This document shows positions 31,361-46,000 of a DNA stretch of 64,000 bases, one piece after another. The stretch spans positions 1 through 64,000 of the forward strand of contig RQOL01000441.1 of NCBI GenBank assembly GCA_013076295.1, in the 5' to 3' direction. The position numbers and the translations under genes are program-made. Position 1 is the first letter of the stretch. Every line of letters starts with the position of its first letter. Below the pieces are notes generated by a model, which worked only from the letters and a program-made list of their open reading frames with translations, searched no databases and was not told the DNA's origin. Source of the stretch: Sanderia malayensis. Taxonomy: Eukaryota > Cnidaria > Scyphozoa > Semaeostomeae > Pelagiidae.

Positions 31361-34300
31361 AACAATTTGTTCCCGCTGATTTGACGTGGAATCATGCGCA
31401 AGTTGTGGGAATGAATGTTAAGTTTGATTAGTGTAAGTTGCGGGAATAAAAGTTAACTTTTAATGATGTAATTTGTGGGAATGAAAGTTAGTTTTTATTA
31501 GTGTAAATTGTGGGAACGAATCTTAAAATTACTGAAAAAAGTAGCTAAAAGTGTATCACAATTTGTTCTCGCTGAACTTTCGTGGAATCATCCACAAACT
31601 GTAGGAATGAATCTTAACTTTGATTAGTGTAAGTTGCGGGAATAAAAGTTATTTTTTATGGGTGTAAATTGTGGGAATGAGTGTTATATTTTATTAGTGT
31701 AAATTGTGGGAATGATTGTTAATATTACTGAAAAAAGTAATTAAAAGTGTATAACAATTTGCTTTCACTCAATTGACGTGGAATCATGCAAAAATTGTGG
31801 GAATGGATCTTAATTTTCATTAGTGTAAGTTGCGGAATAAGTAAATTTTTATTGGTATAAATTGTGTGAATGAGTGTTATTTTTTATTAGTGTAAATTGT
31901 GGGAATGAATGTTAATATTACTGAAAAAAGTAACTAAAAGTCTATAACAATTTTTTTCGACTGAATTGACGTGGAATCATGCGCAAATTGTGGGAATGAA
32001 TCTAAGTAAATTAGGGGAATGAATGTTAATAGAACTGACAAAAGTAACTAAAAGTGAATAACAATTTGTTTCCGCTGAATTGACGTGGAATCATGCCCAA
32101 ATTGTGGGAATGAATCCTAATTTTGATTAGTGCAAGTTGCGGGAATAAAAGTTAATTTTTATTAGTGTAAATTGTTGGAATGAGTGTTATATTTTTTTAG
32201 TGTAAATTGTGGGAATGAGTGTTATCTTTTATTAGTGTAAATTGCAGGAATGAATGTTAGAGTTACAGAAAAAAGTAACTAAATGTCTATAACAATTTTT
32301 TTTCACTGAAATGAGGGGGAATCATGGGCAAATTGTGGGAATGAATGTTAATTTTGATTAGTGTAAGTTGCGGGAATGAAAGTTAAATATTGTTGGCGTA
32401 AAATGTGTGAATGAGTGTTATCTTTTATTAGTGTAAATTGTGGGAATGAATGTTAATTTTGATTAGTGTAAGTTGCGGGAATAAAAGTTAACTTTTAATG
32501 ATGTAATTTGTGGGAATGAAAGTTAGTTTTTATTAGTGTAAATTGTGGGAATGAATCTTAAAATTACTGAAAAAAGTAGCTAAAAGTGTATCACAATTTG
32601 TTCTCGCTGAACTTTCGTGGAATCATCCACAAACTGTAGGAATGAACCTTAACTTTGATTAGTGTAAGTTGCGGGAATAAAATATATTTTTTATGGGTGT
32701 AAATTGTGGGAATGAGTGTTATATTTTATTAGTGTAAATTGTGGGAATGATTGTTAATATTACTGAAAAAGTAATTAAAAGTGTATAACAATTTGCTTTC
32801 ACTCAATTCACGTGGAATCATGCAAAAATTGTGGGAATGGATCTTAATTTTCATTAGTGTAAGTTGCGGAATAAGTAAATTTTTATTGGTATAAATTGTG
32901 TGAATGAGTGTTATTTTTTATTAGTGTAAATTGTGGGAATGAATGTTAATATTACTGAAAAAAGTAACTAAAAGTCTATAACAATTTTTTTCGACTGAAT
33001 TGACGTGGAATCATGCGCAAATTGTGGGAATGAATCTAAGTAAATTAGGGGAATGAATGTTAATATAACTGACAAAAGTAACTAAAAGTGAATAACAATT
33101 TGTTTCCGCTGAATTGACGTGGAATCATGCCCAAATTGTGGGAATGAATCCTAATTTTGATTAGTGCAAGTTGCGGGAATAAAAGTTAATTTTTATTAGT
33201 GTAAATTGTTGGAATGAGTGTTATCTTTTTTTAGTGTAAATTGTGGGAATGAGTGTTATCTTTTATTAGTGTAAATTGCAGGAATGAATGTTAATATTAG
33301 AGAAAAAAGTAACTAAATGTCTATAACAATTTTTTTTCACTGAAATGAGGGGGAATCATGGGCAAATTGTTGGAATGAATGTTAATTTTGATTAGTGTTA
33401 GTTGCGGGAATAAAAGTTAAATATTGTTGGCGTAAAATGTGTGAATGAGTGTTATCTTTTATTAGTGTAAATTGTGGGAATGAATGTTAATTTTGATTAG
33501 TGTAAGTTGCGGGAATAAAAGTTAACTTTTAATGATGTAATTTGTGGGAATGAAAGTTAGTTTTTATTAGTGTAAATTGGGGGGAATGAATCTTAAAATT
33601 ACTGAAAAAAGTTGCTAAAAGTGTATCACAATTTGTTCTCGCTGAACTTTCGTGGAATCATCCACAAACTGTAGGAATGAATCTTAACTTTGATTAGTGT
33701 AAGTTGCGGGAATAAAAGTTATTTTTTATGGGTTTAAATTGTGGGAATGAGTGTTATATTTTATTAGTGTAAATTGTGGGAATGATTGTTAATATTACTG
33801 AAAAAAGTAATTAAAAGTGTATAACAATTTGCTTTCACTCAATTGACGTGGAATCATGCAAAAATTGTGGGAATGGATCTTAATTTTCATTAGTGTAAGT
33901 TGCGGAATAAGTAAATTTTTATTGGTATAAATTGTGTGAATGAGTGTTATCTTTTATTAGTGTAAATTGTGGGAATGAATGTTAATATTACTGAAAAAAG
34001 TAACTAAAAGTCTATAACAATTTTTTTCGACTGAATTGACGTGGAATCATGCGCAAATTGTGGGAATGAATCTAAGTAAATTAGGGGAATGAATGTTAAT
34101 ATAACTGACAAAAGTAACTAAAAGTGAATAACAATTTGTTTCCGCTGAATTGACGTGGAATCATGCCCAAATTGTGGGAATGAATCCTAATTTTGATTAG
34201 TGCAAGTTGCGGGAATAAAAGTTAATTTTTATTAGTGTAAATTGTGGGAATGAGTGTTATCTTTTTTTAGTGTAAATTGTGGGAATGAGTGTTATCTTTT

Positions 34301-34780
34301 ATTAGTGTAAATTGCAGGAATGAATGTTAATATTACAGAAAAAAGTAACTAAATGTCTATAACAATTTTTTTTCACTGAAATGAGGGGGAATCATGGGCA
34401 AATTGTGGGAATGAATGTTAATTTTGATTAGTGTAAGTTGCGGGAATAAAAGTTAACTTTTAATGATGTAATTTGTGGGAATGAAAGTTAGTTTTTATTA
34501 GTGTAAATTGTGGGAATGAATCTTAAAATTACTGAAAAAAGTGGCTAAAAGTGTATCACAATTTGTTCTCGCTGAACTTTCGTGGAATCATCCACAAACT
34601 GTAGGAATGAATCTCAACTTTGATTAGTGTAAGTTGCGGGAATAAAAGTTATTTTTTATGGGTGTAAATTGTGGGAATGAGTGTTATATTTTATTAGTGT
34701 AAATTGTGGGAATGATTGTTAATATTACTGAAAAAAGTAATTAAAAGTGTATAACAATTTGCTTTCACTCAATTGACGTG
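31361..34780. repeat. Satellite block 2a: ~0.93-1.04 kb higher-order units
   Basis: The landmark tccacaaactgtagg recurs at 31591, 32626, 33661 and 34591 (spacings 1035, 1035 and 930), with near-identical intervening sequence. Each unit holds about five variant 195-bp monomers, including a characteristic gaatctaagtaaattagggg. Unit 4 lacks about 105 bp present in units 1-3. Confidence 0.92.
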
Positions 34781-37700
34781 GAATCATGCAAAAATTGTGG
34801 GAATGGATCTTAATTTTCATTAGTGTAAGTTGCGGAATAAGTAAATTTTTATTGGTATAAATTGTGTGAATGAGTGTTATCTTTTATTAGTGTAAATTGT
34901 GGGAATGAATGTTAATATTACTGAAAAAAGTAACTAAAAGTCTATAACAATTTTTTTCGACTGAATTGACGTGGAATCATGCGCAAATTGTGGGAATGAA
35001 TCTAAGTAAATTAGGGGAATGAATATTAATATAACTGACAAAAGTAACTAAAAGTGAATAACAATTTGTTTCCGCTGAATTGACGTGGAATCATGCCCAA
35101 ATTGTGGGAATGAATCCCAATTTTGATTAGTGCAAGTTGCGGGAATAAAAGTTAATTTTTATTAGTGTAAATTGAGGGAATGAGTGTTATCTTTTTTTAG
35201 TGTAAATTGTGGGAATGAGTGTTATCTTTTATTAGTGTAAATTGCAGGAATGAATGTTAATATTACAGAAAAAAGTAACTAAATGTCTATAACAATTTTT
35301 TTTCACTGAAATGAGGGGGAATCATGGGCAAATTGTGGGAATGAATGTTAATTTTGATTAGTGTAAGTGGCGGGAATAAAAGTTAACTTTTAATGATGTA
35401 ATTTGTGGGAATGAAAGTTAGTTTTTATTAGTGTAAATTGTGGGAATGAATCTTAAAATTACTGAAAAAAGTAGCTAAAAGTGTATCACAATTTGTTCTC
35501 GCTGAACTTTCGTGGAATCATCCACAAACTGTAGGAATGAATCTTAACTTTCATTAGTGTAAGTTGCGGGAATAAAAGTTATTTTTTATGGGTGTAAATT
35601 GTGGGAATGAGTGTTATATTTTATTAGTGTAAATTGTGGGAATGATTGTTAATATTACTGAAAAATGTAATTGAAAGTGTATAACAATTTGCTTTCACTC
35701 AATTGACGTGGAATCATGCAAAAATTGTGGGAATGGATCTTAGTTTTCATTAGTGTAAGTTGCGGAATAAGTAAATTTTTATTGGTATAAATTGTGTGAA
35801 TGAGTGTTATCTTTTATTAGTGTAAATTGTGGGAATGAATCCTAATTTTGATTAGTGCAAGTTGCGGGAATAAAAGTTAATTTTTATTGGCGTAAATTGT
35901 GGGAATGAGTGTTATCTTTTTTAGTGTAAATTGTGGGAATGAGTGTTATTTTCTATTAGTGTAAATTGCAGGAATGAATGTTAATATTACAGAAAAAAGT
36001 AACTAAATGTCTATAACAATTTTTTTTCACTGAAATGAGGGGGAATCATGGGCAAATTGTGGGAATGAATGTTAATTTTGATTAGTGTAAGTGGCGGGAT
36101 TAAAAGTTAACTTTTAATGATGTAATTTGTGGGAATGAAAGTTAGTTTTTATTAGTGTAAATTGTGGGAATGAATGCTAAAATTACTGAAAAAAGTAGCT
36201 AAAAGTGTATCACAATTTGTTCTCGCTGAACTTTCGTGGAATCATCCACAAACTGTAGGAATGAATCTTAACTTTGATTAGTGTAATTTGCGGGAATAAA
36301 AGTTAATTTTTATTGGTATAAATTGTGGGAACGAGTGTTATCTTTTATTAGTGTAAATTGTGGGAATGAATGCTAATATTACTGAACAAAGTAACTAAAA
36401 ATGGATAACAATTTCTTTTCGCTGAATTGACATGGAATCATGCGCAACTTGTGGGAATGAATGCTAATTTTGATAAGTGTAAGTTGCGGAAAAAAAGTTA
36501 ATTTTTATTGGTATAAATTGTGTGAATGAGTGTTATCTTTTATTAGTGTAAATTGTGGGAATGAATGTTAACATTACTGAAAAAAGTAACTAAAAGTCTA
36601 TAACAATTTTTTTTTACTGAACTGACGGGGAATCATGGGCAAATTGTGGGAATGAATGTTAATTTTGATTAGTGTAAGTTGCGGGAATAAAAGTTAAATT
36701 TTAATGGTGTAATTTGTGGGAATGAAAGTTAGTTTTTATTAGTGTAAATTGTGGGAATGAATGTTAAAATTACTGAAAAAAGTAGCTAAAAGTGTATCAC
36801 AATTTGTTCTCGCTGAACTTTCGTGGAATCATCCACAAACTGTAGGAATGAATCTTAACTTTGATTAGTGTAAGTTGCGGGAATAAAAGTTATTTTTTAT
36901 TGGTGTAAATTGTGGGAATGAGTGTTATATTTTATTAGTGTAAATTGTGGGAATGATTGTTAATATTACTGAAAAAAGTAATTGAAAGTGTATAACAATT
37001 TGCTTTCACTCAATTCACGTGGAATCATGCAAAAATTGTGGAAATGGATCTTAATTTTCATTTGTGTAAGTTGCGGAATAAAAGTTAATTTTTATTGGTG
37101 TAAATTGTGGGAAATAGTGCTATCTTTTATTAGTGTAAATTGTGGGAATGAATGTTAATATTACTGAAAAAAGTAACTAAAAGTGTATAACAATTTGCTT
37201 TCACTGAATTGACGTGGCATCATGCGCAAATTGTGGGAATGAATCTTTATTTTGATGAGTGTAAGTTGCGGGAATAAAAGTTAATTTTTATTGGTGAAAC
37301 TTGTGGGAATGAGTGTTATCATTTATTAGTGTAAATTGTGGGAAGGAATGTTAATAATACTGAACAAAGTAACCATAAATGTATAACAAATTGTTTTCGC
37401 TGAATTGACGTGGAATCATGCGCAAATTGTGGGAATGAATGTTAATCCTGATTAGTGTAAGTTGCGGATATAAAAGTTAATTTTTATTGTTGTATATTGT
37501 GGGAATGACTGTTATCTTTTATTAGTGTAAATTGTGGGAATGAATGTAATTGTTACTGAAAGAAGTAACTAAAAATGTATAACAATTTGATTTCGCAGAA
37601 TTATCGTGGAACCATGCGCAAAATGTCTGAATGAATGTTAATTTTGATAAGTGTAAGTTGCGGGAATGAAAGTTAATTTTGACTCGTGTAAATTGTGGGA

Positions 37701-40700
37701 ATGAGTGTTATCAATTTTTAGTGTAAATTGTGGGAATGAATGTTAATAGTACTGAAGAAAGTAACTAAAAGTGTAAAACAATTTGTTTTCGCTGAATTGA
37801 CGTGGAATCATGCGCAATTTGTGGGAATGAATGTCAATTTTCATTAGTGTAAGTTTTGAGAATAAAAGTAAACTTTTTGGGTGTAAATTGTGGGAATGAG
37901 TGTTATTTTTATTAGTGTAAATTGTAGGAATGAATATTAATATTACTGAAAAAAGTAACTAAAAGTCCAGAACAATTTGTTTTCTCTGAATTGACGTGAA
38001 ACCACGCGCAACTTGTGGGAATGAATGTTAATTTTGATTAGTGTAAGTTGCGCGAATAAAAGTTAATTTTTATTTGTGTTAATTGTGGGAACGAGTGTTA
38101 TATTTTATTAGTGTAAATTGTGGGAATGAATGTTAATATTACTGAAAAAAGTAACTAAAAGTGTATAACAATTTGTTCCCGCTGATTTGACGTGGAATCA
38201 TGCGCAAGTTGTGGGAATGAATGTTAATTTTGATTAGTGTAAGTTGCGGGAATAAAAGTTAAATATTGTTGGCATAAAATGTGTGAATGAGTGTTATCTT
38301 TTGTTAGTGTAAATTGTGGGAATGAATGTTAATTTTGATTAGTGTAAGTTGCGGGAATAAAAGTTAACTTTTAATGATGTAATTTGTGGGAATGAAAGTT
38401 AGTTTTTATTAGTGTAAATTGTGGGAATGAATCTTAAAATTACTGAAAAAAGTAGCTAAAAGTGTATCACAATTTGTTCTCGCTGAACTTTCGTGGAATC
38501 ATCCGCAAACTGTAGGAATGAATCTTAACTTTGATTAGTGTAAGTTGCGGGAATAAAAGTTATTTTTTATGGGTGTAAATTGTGGGAATGAGTGTTATAT
38601 TTTATTAGTGTAAATTGTGGGAATGATTGTTAATATTACTGAAAAAAGTAATTAAAAGTGTATAACAATTTGCTTTCACTCAATTGACGTGGAATCATGC
38701 AAAAATTGTGGGAATGGATCTTAATTTTCATTAGTGTAAGTTGCGGAATAAGTAAATTTTTATTGGTATAAATTGTGTGAATGAGTGTTATCTTTTATTA
38801 GTTTAAATTGTGGGAATGAATGTTAATATTACTGAAAAAAGTAACTAAAAGTCTATAACAATTTTTTTTTACTGAACTGACGGGGAATCATGGGCAAATT
38901 GTGGGAATGAATGTTAATTTTGATTAGTGTAAGTTGCGGGAATAAAAGTTAAATTTTAATGGTGTAATTTGTGGGAATGAAAGTTAGTTTTTATTAGTGT
39001 AAATTGTGGGAATGAATGTTAAAATTACTGAAAAAAGTAGCTAAAAGTGTATCACAATTTGTTCTCGCTGAACTTTCGTGGAATCATCCACAAACTGTAG
39101 GAATGAATCTTAACTTTGATTAGTGTAAGTTGCGGGAATAAAAGTTATTTTTTATTGGTGTAAATTGTGGGAATGAGTGTTATATTTTATTAGTGTAAAT
39201 TGTGGGAATGATTGTTAATATTACTGAAAAAGTAATTAAAAGTGTATAACAATTTGCTTTCACTCAATTCACGTGGAATCATGCAAAAATTGTGGAAATG
39301 GATCTTAATTTTCATTTGTGTAAGTTGCGGAATAAAAGTTAATTTTTATTGGTGTAAATTGTGGGAAATAGTGCTATCTTTTATTAGTGTAAATTGTGGG
39401 AATGAATGTTAATATTACTGAAAAAGTAACTAAAAGTGTATAACAATTTGCTTTCACTGAATTGACGTGGCATCATGCGCAAATTGTGGGAATGAATCTT
39501 TATTTTGATGAGTGTAAGTTGCGGGAATAAAAGTTAATTTTTATTAGTGTAAATTGTGGGAATGAGTGTTATCTTTTTTTAGTGTAAATTGTGGGAATGA
39601 GTGTTATCTTTTATTAGTGTAAATTGCAGGAATGAATGTTAATATTACAGAAAAAAGTAACTAAATGTCTATAACAATTTTTTTTCACTGAAATGAGGGG
39701 GAATCATGGGCAAATTGTGGGAATGAATGTTAATTTTGATTAGGGTAAGTGGCGGGAATAAAAGTTAACTTTTAATGATGTAATTTGTGGGAATGAAAGT
39801 TAGTTTTTATTAGTGTAAATTTGGGGAATGAATGTTAAAATTACTGAAAAAAGTAGCTAAAAGTGTATCACAATTTGTTCTCGCTGAACTTTCGTGGAAT
39901 CATCCACAAACTGTAGGAATGAATCTTAACTTTGATTAGTGTAAGTTGCGGGAATAAAAGTTAATTTTTATTGGTATAAATTGTGGGAACGAGTGTTATC
40001 TTTTATTAGTGTAAATTGTGGGAATGAATGCTAATATTACTGAACAAAGTAACTAAAAATGGATAACAATTTGTTTTCGCTGAATTGACGTGGAATCATG
40101 CGCAACTTGTGGAAATGAATGCTAATTTTGATTAGTTTAAGTTACGAAAATAAAAGTTAATTTTCTTTGGGTGCAAATTGTGGGAATGAGTGTTATCTTT
40201 TATTACTGTAAATTGTGCGAATAAATGCTAATATTACTGAACAAAGTAACTAAAGATGGATAACAATTTTTTTTCCCTGAATTGACATGGAATCATGCGC
40301 AACTTGTGGGAATGAATGCTAATTTTGATAAGTGTAAGTTGCGGAAAAAAAGTTAATTTTTATTGGTATAAATTGTGTGAATGAGTGTTATCTTTTATTA
40401 GTGTAAATTGTGGGAATGAATGTTAATATTACTGAAAAAAGTAACTAAAAGTCTATAACAATTTTTTTTCACTGAACTGACGGGGAATCATGGGCAAATT
40501 GTGGGAATGAATGTTAATTTTGATTAGTGTAAGTTGCGGGAATAAAAGTTAACTTTTAATGATGTAATTTGTGGGAATGAAAGTTAGTTTATATTAGTGT
40601 AAATTGTGGGAATGAATGTTAAAATTACTGAAAAAAGTAGCTAAAAGTGTATCACAATTTGTTCTCGCTGAACTTTCGTGGAATCATCCACAAACTGTAG

Positions 40701-43700
40701 GAATGAATCTTAACTTTGATTAGTGTAAGTTGCGGGAATAAAAGTTATTTTTTATTGGTGTAAATTGTGGGAATGAGTGTTATATTTTATTAGTGTAAAT
40801 TGTGGGAATGATTGTTAATATTACTGAAAAAGTAATTAAAAGTGTATAACAATTTGCTTTCACTCACTTCACGTGGAATCATGCAAAAATTGGGGGAATG
40901 GATCTTAATTTTCATTAGTGTAAGTTGCGGAATAAGTAAATTTTTATTGGTATAAATTGTGTGAATGAGTGTTATCTTTTATTAGTGTAAATTGTGGGAA
41001 TGAATGCTAATATTACTGAACAAAGTAACTAAAAATGGATAACAATTTGTTTTCGCTGAATTGACGTGGAATCATGCGCAACTTGTGGAAATGAATGCTA
41101 ATTTTGATTAGTTTAAGTTACGAAAATAAAAGTTAATTTTCTTTGGGTGCAAATTGTGGGAATGAGTGTTATCTTTTATTACTGTAAATTGTGCGAATAA
41201 ATGCTAATATTACTGAACAAAGTAACTAAAGATGGATAACAATTTCTTTTCGCTGAATTGACATGGAATCATGCGCAACTTGTGGGAATGAATGCTAATT
41301 TTGATAAGTGTAAGTTGCGGAAAAAAAGTTAATTTTTATTGGTATAAATTGTGTGAATGAGTGTTATCTTTTATTAGTGTAAATTGTGGGAATGAATGTT
41401 AATATTACTGAAAAAAGTAACTAAAAGTCTATAACAATTTTTTTTCACTGAACTGACGGGGAATCATGGGCAAATTGTTGGAATGAATGTTAATTTTGAT
41501 TAGTGTAAGTTGCGGGAATAAAGTTAACTTTTAATGATGTAATTTGTGGGAATGAAAGTTAGTTTATATTAGTGTAAATTGTGGGAATGAATGTTAAAAT
41601 TACTGAAAAAAGTAGCTAAAAGTGTATCACAATTTGTTCTCGCTGAACTTTCGTGGAATCATCCACAAACTGTAGGAATGAATCTTAACTTTGATTAGTG
41701 TAAGTTGCGGGAATAAAAGTTATTTTTTATTGGTGTAAATTGTGGGAATGAGTGTTATATTTTATTAGTGTAAATTGTGGGAATGATTGTTAATATTACT
41801 GAAAAAAGTAATTAAAAGTGTATAACAATTTGCTTTCACTCAATTCACGTGGAATCATGCAAAAATTGTGGAAATGGATCTTAATTTTCATTTGTGTAAG
41901 TTGCGGAATAAAAGTTAATTTTTATTGGTGTAAATTGTGGGAAATAGTGCTATCTTTATTAGTGTAAATTGTGGGAATGAATGTTAATATTACTGAAAAA
42001 AGTAACTAAAAGTGTATAACAATTTGCTTTCACTGAATTGACGTGGCATCATGCGCAAATTGTGGGAATGAATGTTAATTTGATGAGTGTAAGTTGCGGG
42101 AATAAAAGTTAAATTTTAATGGTGTAAATTGTGGGAATGAGTGTTATCTTTTATTAGTGTAAATTGTGGGAATGAATGCTAATATTACTGAACAAAGTAA
42201 CTAAAAATGGATAACAATTTGTTTTCGCTGAATTGACGTGGAATCATGCGCAACTTGTGGAAATGAATGCTAATTTTGATTAGTTTAAGTTACGAAAATA
42301 AAAGTTAATTTTCTTTGGGTGCAAATTGTGGGAATGAGTGTTATCTTTTATTACTGTAAATTGTGCGAATAAATGCTAATATTACTGAACAAAGTAACTA
42401 AAGATGGATAACAATTTTTTTTCCCTGAATTGACATGGAATCATGCGCAACTTGTGGGAATGAATGCTAATTTTGATAAGTGTAAGTTGCGGAAAAAAAG
42501 TTAATTTTTATTGGTATAAATTGTGTGAATGAGTGTTATCTTTTATTAGTGTAAATTGTGGGAATGAATGTTAATATTACTGAAAAAAGTAACTAAAAGT
42601 CTATAACAATTTTTTTTCACTGAACTGACGGGGAATCATGGGCAAATTGTGGGAATGAATGTTAATTTTGATTAGTGTAAGTTGCGGGAATAAAAGTTAA
42701 CTTTTAATGATGTAATTTGTGGGAATGAAGTTAGTTTATATTAGTGTAAATTGTGGGAATGAATGTTAAAATTACTGAAAAAAGTAGCTAAAAGTGTATC
42801 ACAATTTGTTCTCGCTGAACTTTCGTGGAATCATCCACAAACTGTAGGAATGAATCTTAACTTTGATTAGTGTAAGTTGCGGGAATAAAAGTTATTTTTT
42901 ATTGGTGTAAATTGTGGGAATGAGTGTTATATTTTATTAGTGTAAATTGTGGGAATGATTGTTAATATTACTGAAAAAAGTAATTAAAAGTGTATAACAA
43001 TTTGCTTTCACTCACTTCACGTGGAATCATGCAAAAATTGGGGAATGGATCTTAATTTTCATTAGTGTAAGTTGCGGAATAAGTAAATTTTTATTGGTAT
43101 AAATTGTGTGAATGAGTGTTATCTTTTATTAGTGTAAATTGTGGGAATGAATGCTAATATTACTGAACAAAGTAACTAAAAATGGATAACAATTTGTTTT
43201 CGCTGAATTGACGTGGAATCATGCGCAACTTGTGGAAATGAATGCTAATTTTGATTAGTTTAAGTTACGAAAATAAAAGTTAATTTTCTTTGGCTGCAAA
43301 TTGTGGGAATGAGTGTTATCTTTTATTACTGTAAATTGTGCGAATAAATGCTAATATTACTGAACAAAGTAACTAAAGATGGATAACAATTTCTTTTCGC
43401 TGAATTGACATGGAATCATGCGCAACTTGTGGGAATGAATGCTAATTTTGATAAGTGTAAGTTGCGGAAAAAAAGTTAATTTTTATTGGTATAAATTGTG
43501 TGAATGAGTGTTATCTTTTATTAGTGTAAATTGTGGGAATGAATGTTAATATTACTGAAAAAAGTAACTAAAAGTCTATAACAATTTTTTTTCACTGAAC
43601 TGACGGGGAATCATGGGCAAATTGTTGGAATGAATGTTAATTTTGATTAGTGTAAGTTGCGGGAATAAAAGTTAACTTTTAATGATGTAATTTGTGGGAA

Positions 43701-46000
43701 TGAAAGTTAGTTTATATTAGTGTAAATTGTGGGAATGAATGTTAAAATTACTGAAAAAGTAGCTAAAAGTGTATCACAATTTGTTCTCGCTGAACTTTCG
43801 TGGAATCATCCACAAACTGTAGGAATGAATCTTAACTTTGATTAGTGTAAGTTGCGGGAATAAAAGTTATTTTTTATTGGTGTAAATTGTGGGAATGAGT
43901 GTTATATTTTTATTAGTGTAAATTGTGGGAATGATTGTTAATATTACTGAAAAAAGTAATTAAAAGTGTATAACAATTTGCTTTCACTCAATTCACGTGG
44001 AATCATGCAAAAATTGTGGAAATGGATCTTAATTTTCATTTGTGTAAGTTGCGGAATAAAAGTTAATTTTTATTGGTGTAAATTGTGGGAAATAGTGCTA
44101 TCTTTTATTAGTGTAAATTGTGGGAATGAATGTTAATATTACTGAAAAAAGTAACTAAAAGTGTATAACAATTTGCTTTCACTGAATTGACGTGGCATCA
44201 TGCGCAAATTGTGGGAATGAATGTTAATTTTGATGAGTGTAAGTTGCGGGAATAAAAGTTAAATATTGTTGGCGTAAAATGTGTGAATGAGTGTTATCTT
44301 TTGTTAGTGTAAATTGTGGAATGAATGTTAATTTTGATTAGTGTAAGTTGCGGGAATAAAAGTTAATTTTTATTTGTGTTAATTGTGGAACGAGTGTTAT
44401 ATTTTATTAGTGTAAATTGTGGGAATGAATGTTAATATTACTGAAAAAAGTAACTAAAAGTGTATAACAATTTGTTCCCGCTGATTTGACGTGGAATCAT
44501 GCGCAAGTTGTGGGAATGAATGTTAATTTTGATTAGTGTAAGTTGCGGGAATAAAAGTTAAATATTGTTGGCGTAAAATGTGTGAATGAGTGTTATCTTT
44601 TGTTAGTGTAAATTGTGGGAATGAATGTTAATTTTGATTAGTGTAAGTTGCGGGAATAAAAGTTAACTTTTAATGATGTAATTTGTGGGAATGAAAGTTA
44701 GTTTTTATTAGTGTAAATTGTGGGAATGAATCTTAAAATTACTGAAAAAAGTAGCTAAAAGTGTATCACAATTTGTTCTCGCTGAACTTTCGTGGAATCA
44801 TCCACAAACTGTAGGAATGAATCTTAACTTTGATTAGTGTAAGTTGCGGGAATAAAAGTTATTTTTTATGGGTGTAAATTGTGGAATGAGTGTTATATTT
44901 TATTAGTGTAAATTGTGGGAATGATTGTTAATATTACTGAAAAAAGTAATTAAAAGTGTATAACAATTTGCTTTCACTCAAATGACGTGGAATCATGCAA
45001 AAATTGTGGGAATGGATCTTAATTTTCATTAGTGTAAGTTGCGGAATAAGTAAATTTTTATTGGTATAAATTGTGTGAATGAGTGTTATCTTTTATTAGT
45101 TTAAATTGTGGGAATGAATGTTAATATTACTGAAAAAAGTAACTAAAAGTCTATAACAATTTCTTTTCGCTGAATTGACGTGGAATCATGCCCAAATTGT
45201 GGGAATGAATCCTAATTTTGATTAGTGCAAGTTGCGGGAATAAAAGTTAATTTTTATTAGTGTAAATTGTGGGAATGAGTGTTATCTTTTTTTAGTGTAA
45301 ATTGTGGGAATGAGTGTTATCTTTTATTACTGTAAATTGTGCGAATAAATGCTAATATTACTGAACAAAGTAACTAAAGATGGATAACAATTTCTTTTCG
45401 CTGAATTGACATGGAATCATGCGCAACTTGTGGGAATGAATGCTAATTTTGATAAGTGCAAGTTGCGGAAAAAAAGTTAATTTTTATTGTATAAATTGTG
45501 TGAATGAGTGTTATCTTTTATTAGTGTAAATTGTGGGAATGAATATTAATATTACTGAAAAAAAGTAACTAAAAGTCTATAACAATTTTTTTTCACTGAA
45601 CTGACGGGGAATCATGGGCAAATTGTTGGAATGAATGTTAATTTTGATTAGTGTAAGTTGCGGGAATAAAAGTTAACTTTTAATGATGTAATTTGTGGGA
45701 ATGAAAGTTAGTTTATATTAGTGTAAATTGTGGAATGAATGTTAAAATTACTGATAAAAGTAGCTAAAAGTGTATCACAATTTGTTCTCGCTGAACTTTC
45801 GTGGAATCATCCACAAACTGTAGGAATGAATCTTAACTTTGATTAGTGTAAGTTGCGGGAATAAAAGTTATTTTTTATTGGTGTAAATTGTGGGAATGAG
45901 TGTTATATTTTATTAGTGTAAATTGTGGGAATGATTGTTAATATTACTGAAAAAAGTAATTAAAAGTGTATAACAATTTGCTTTCACTCACTTCACGTGA
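34781..46000. repeat. Satellite 11.2-kb macro-repeat, copy 1
   Basis: Landmarks recur with constant offset. gcgcaaattg before gaatctaagtaaatt is at 34981, 46199 and 57425. The variant gtgtaatttgcggg is at 36281, 47497 and 58725. gttaatcctgattag is at 37441 and 48654 (59885 with a cttg variant). Offsets are 11213-11231. Homology to the next copy starts near 34780. Inside are four copies of caacttgtggaaatgaatgc at 40103, 41079, 42251 and 43226, an inner ~2.15-kb unit made of ~0.98 and ~1.17 kb halves. Small homopolymer indels are frequent from about 39.2 kb. Confidence 0.92.
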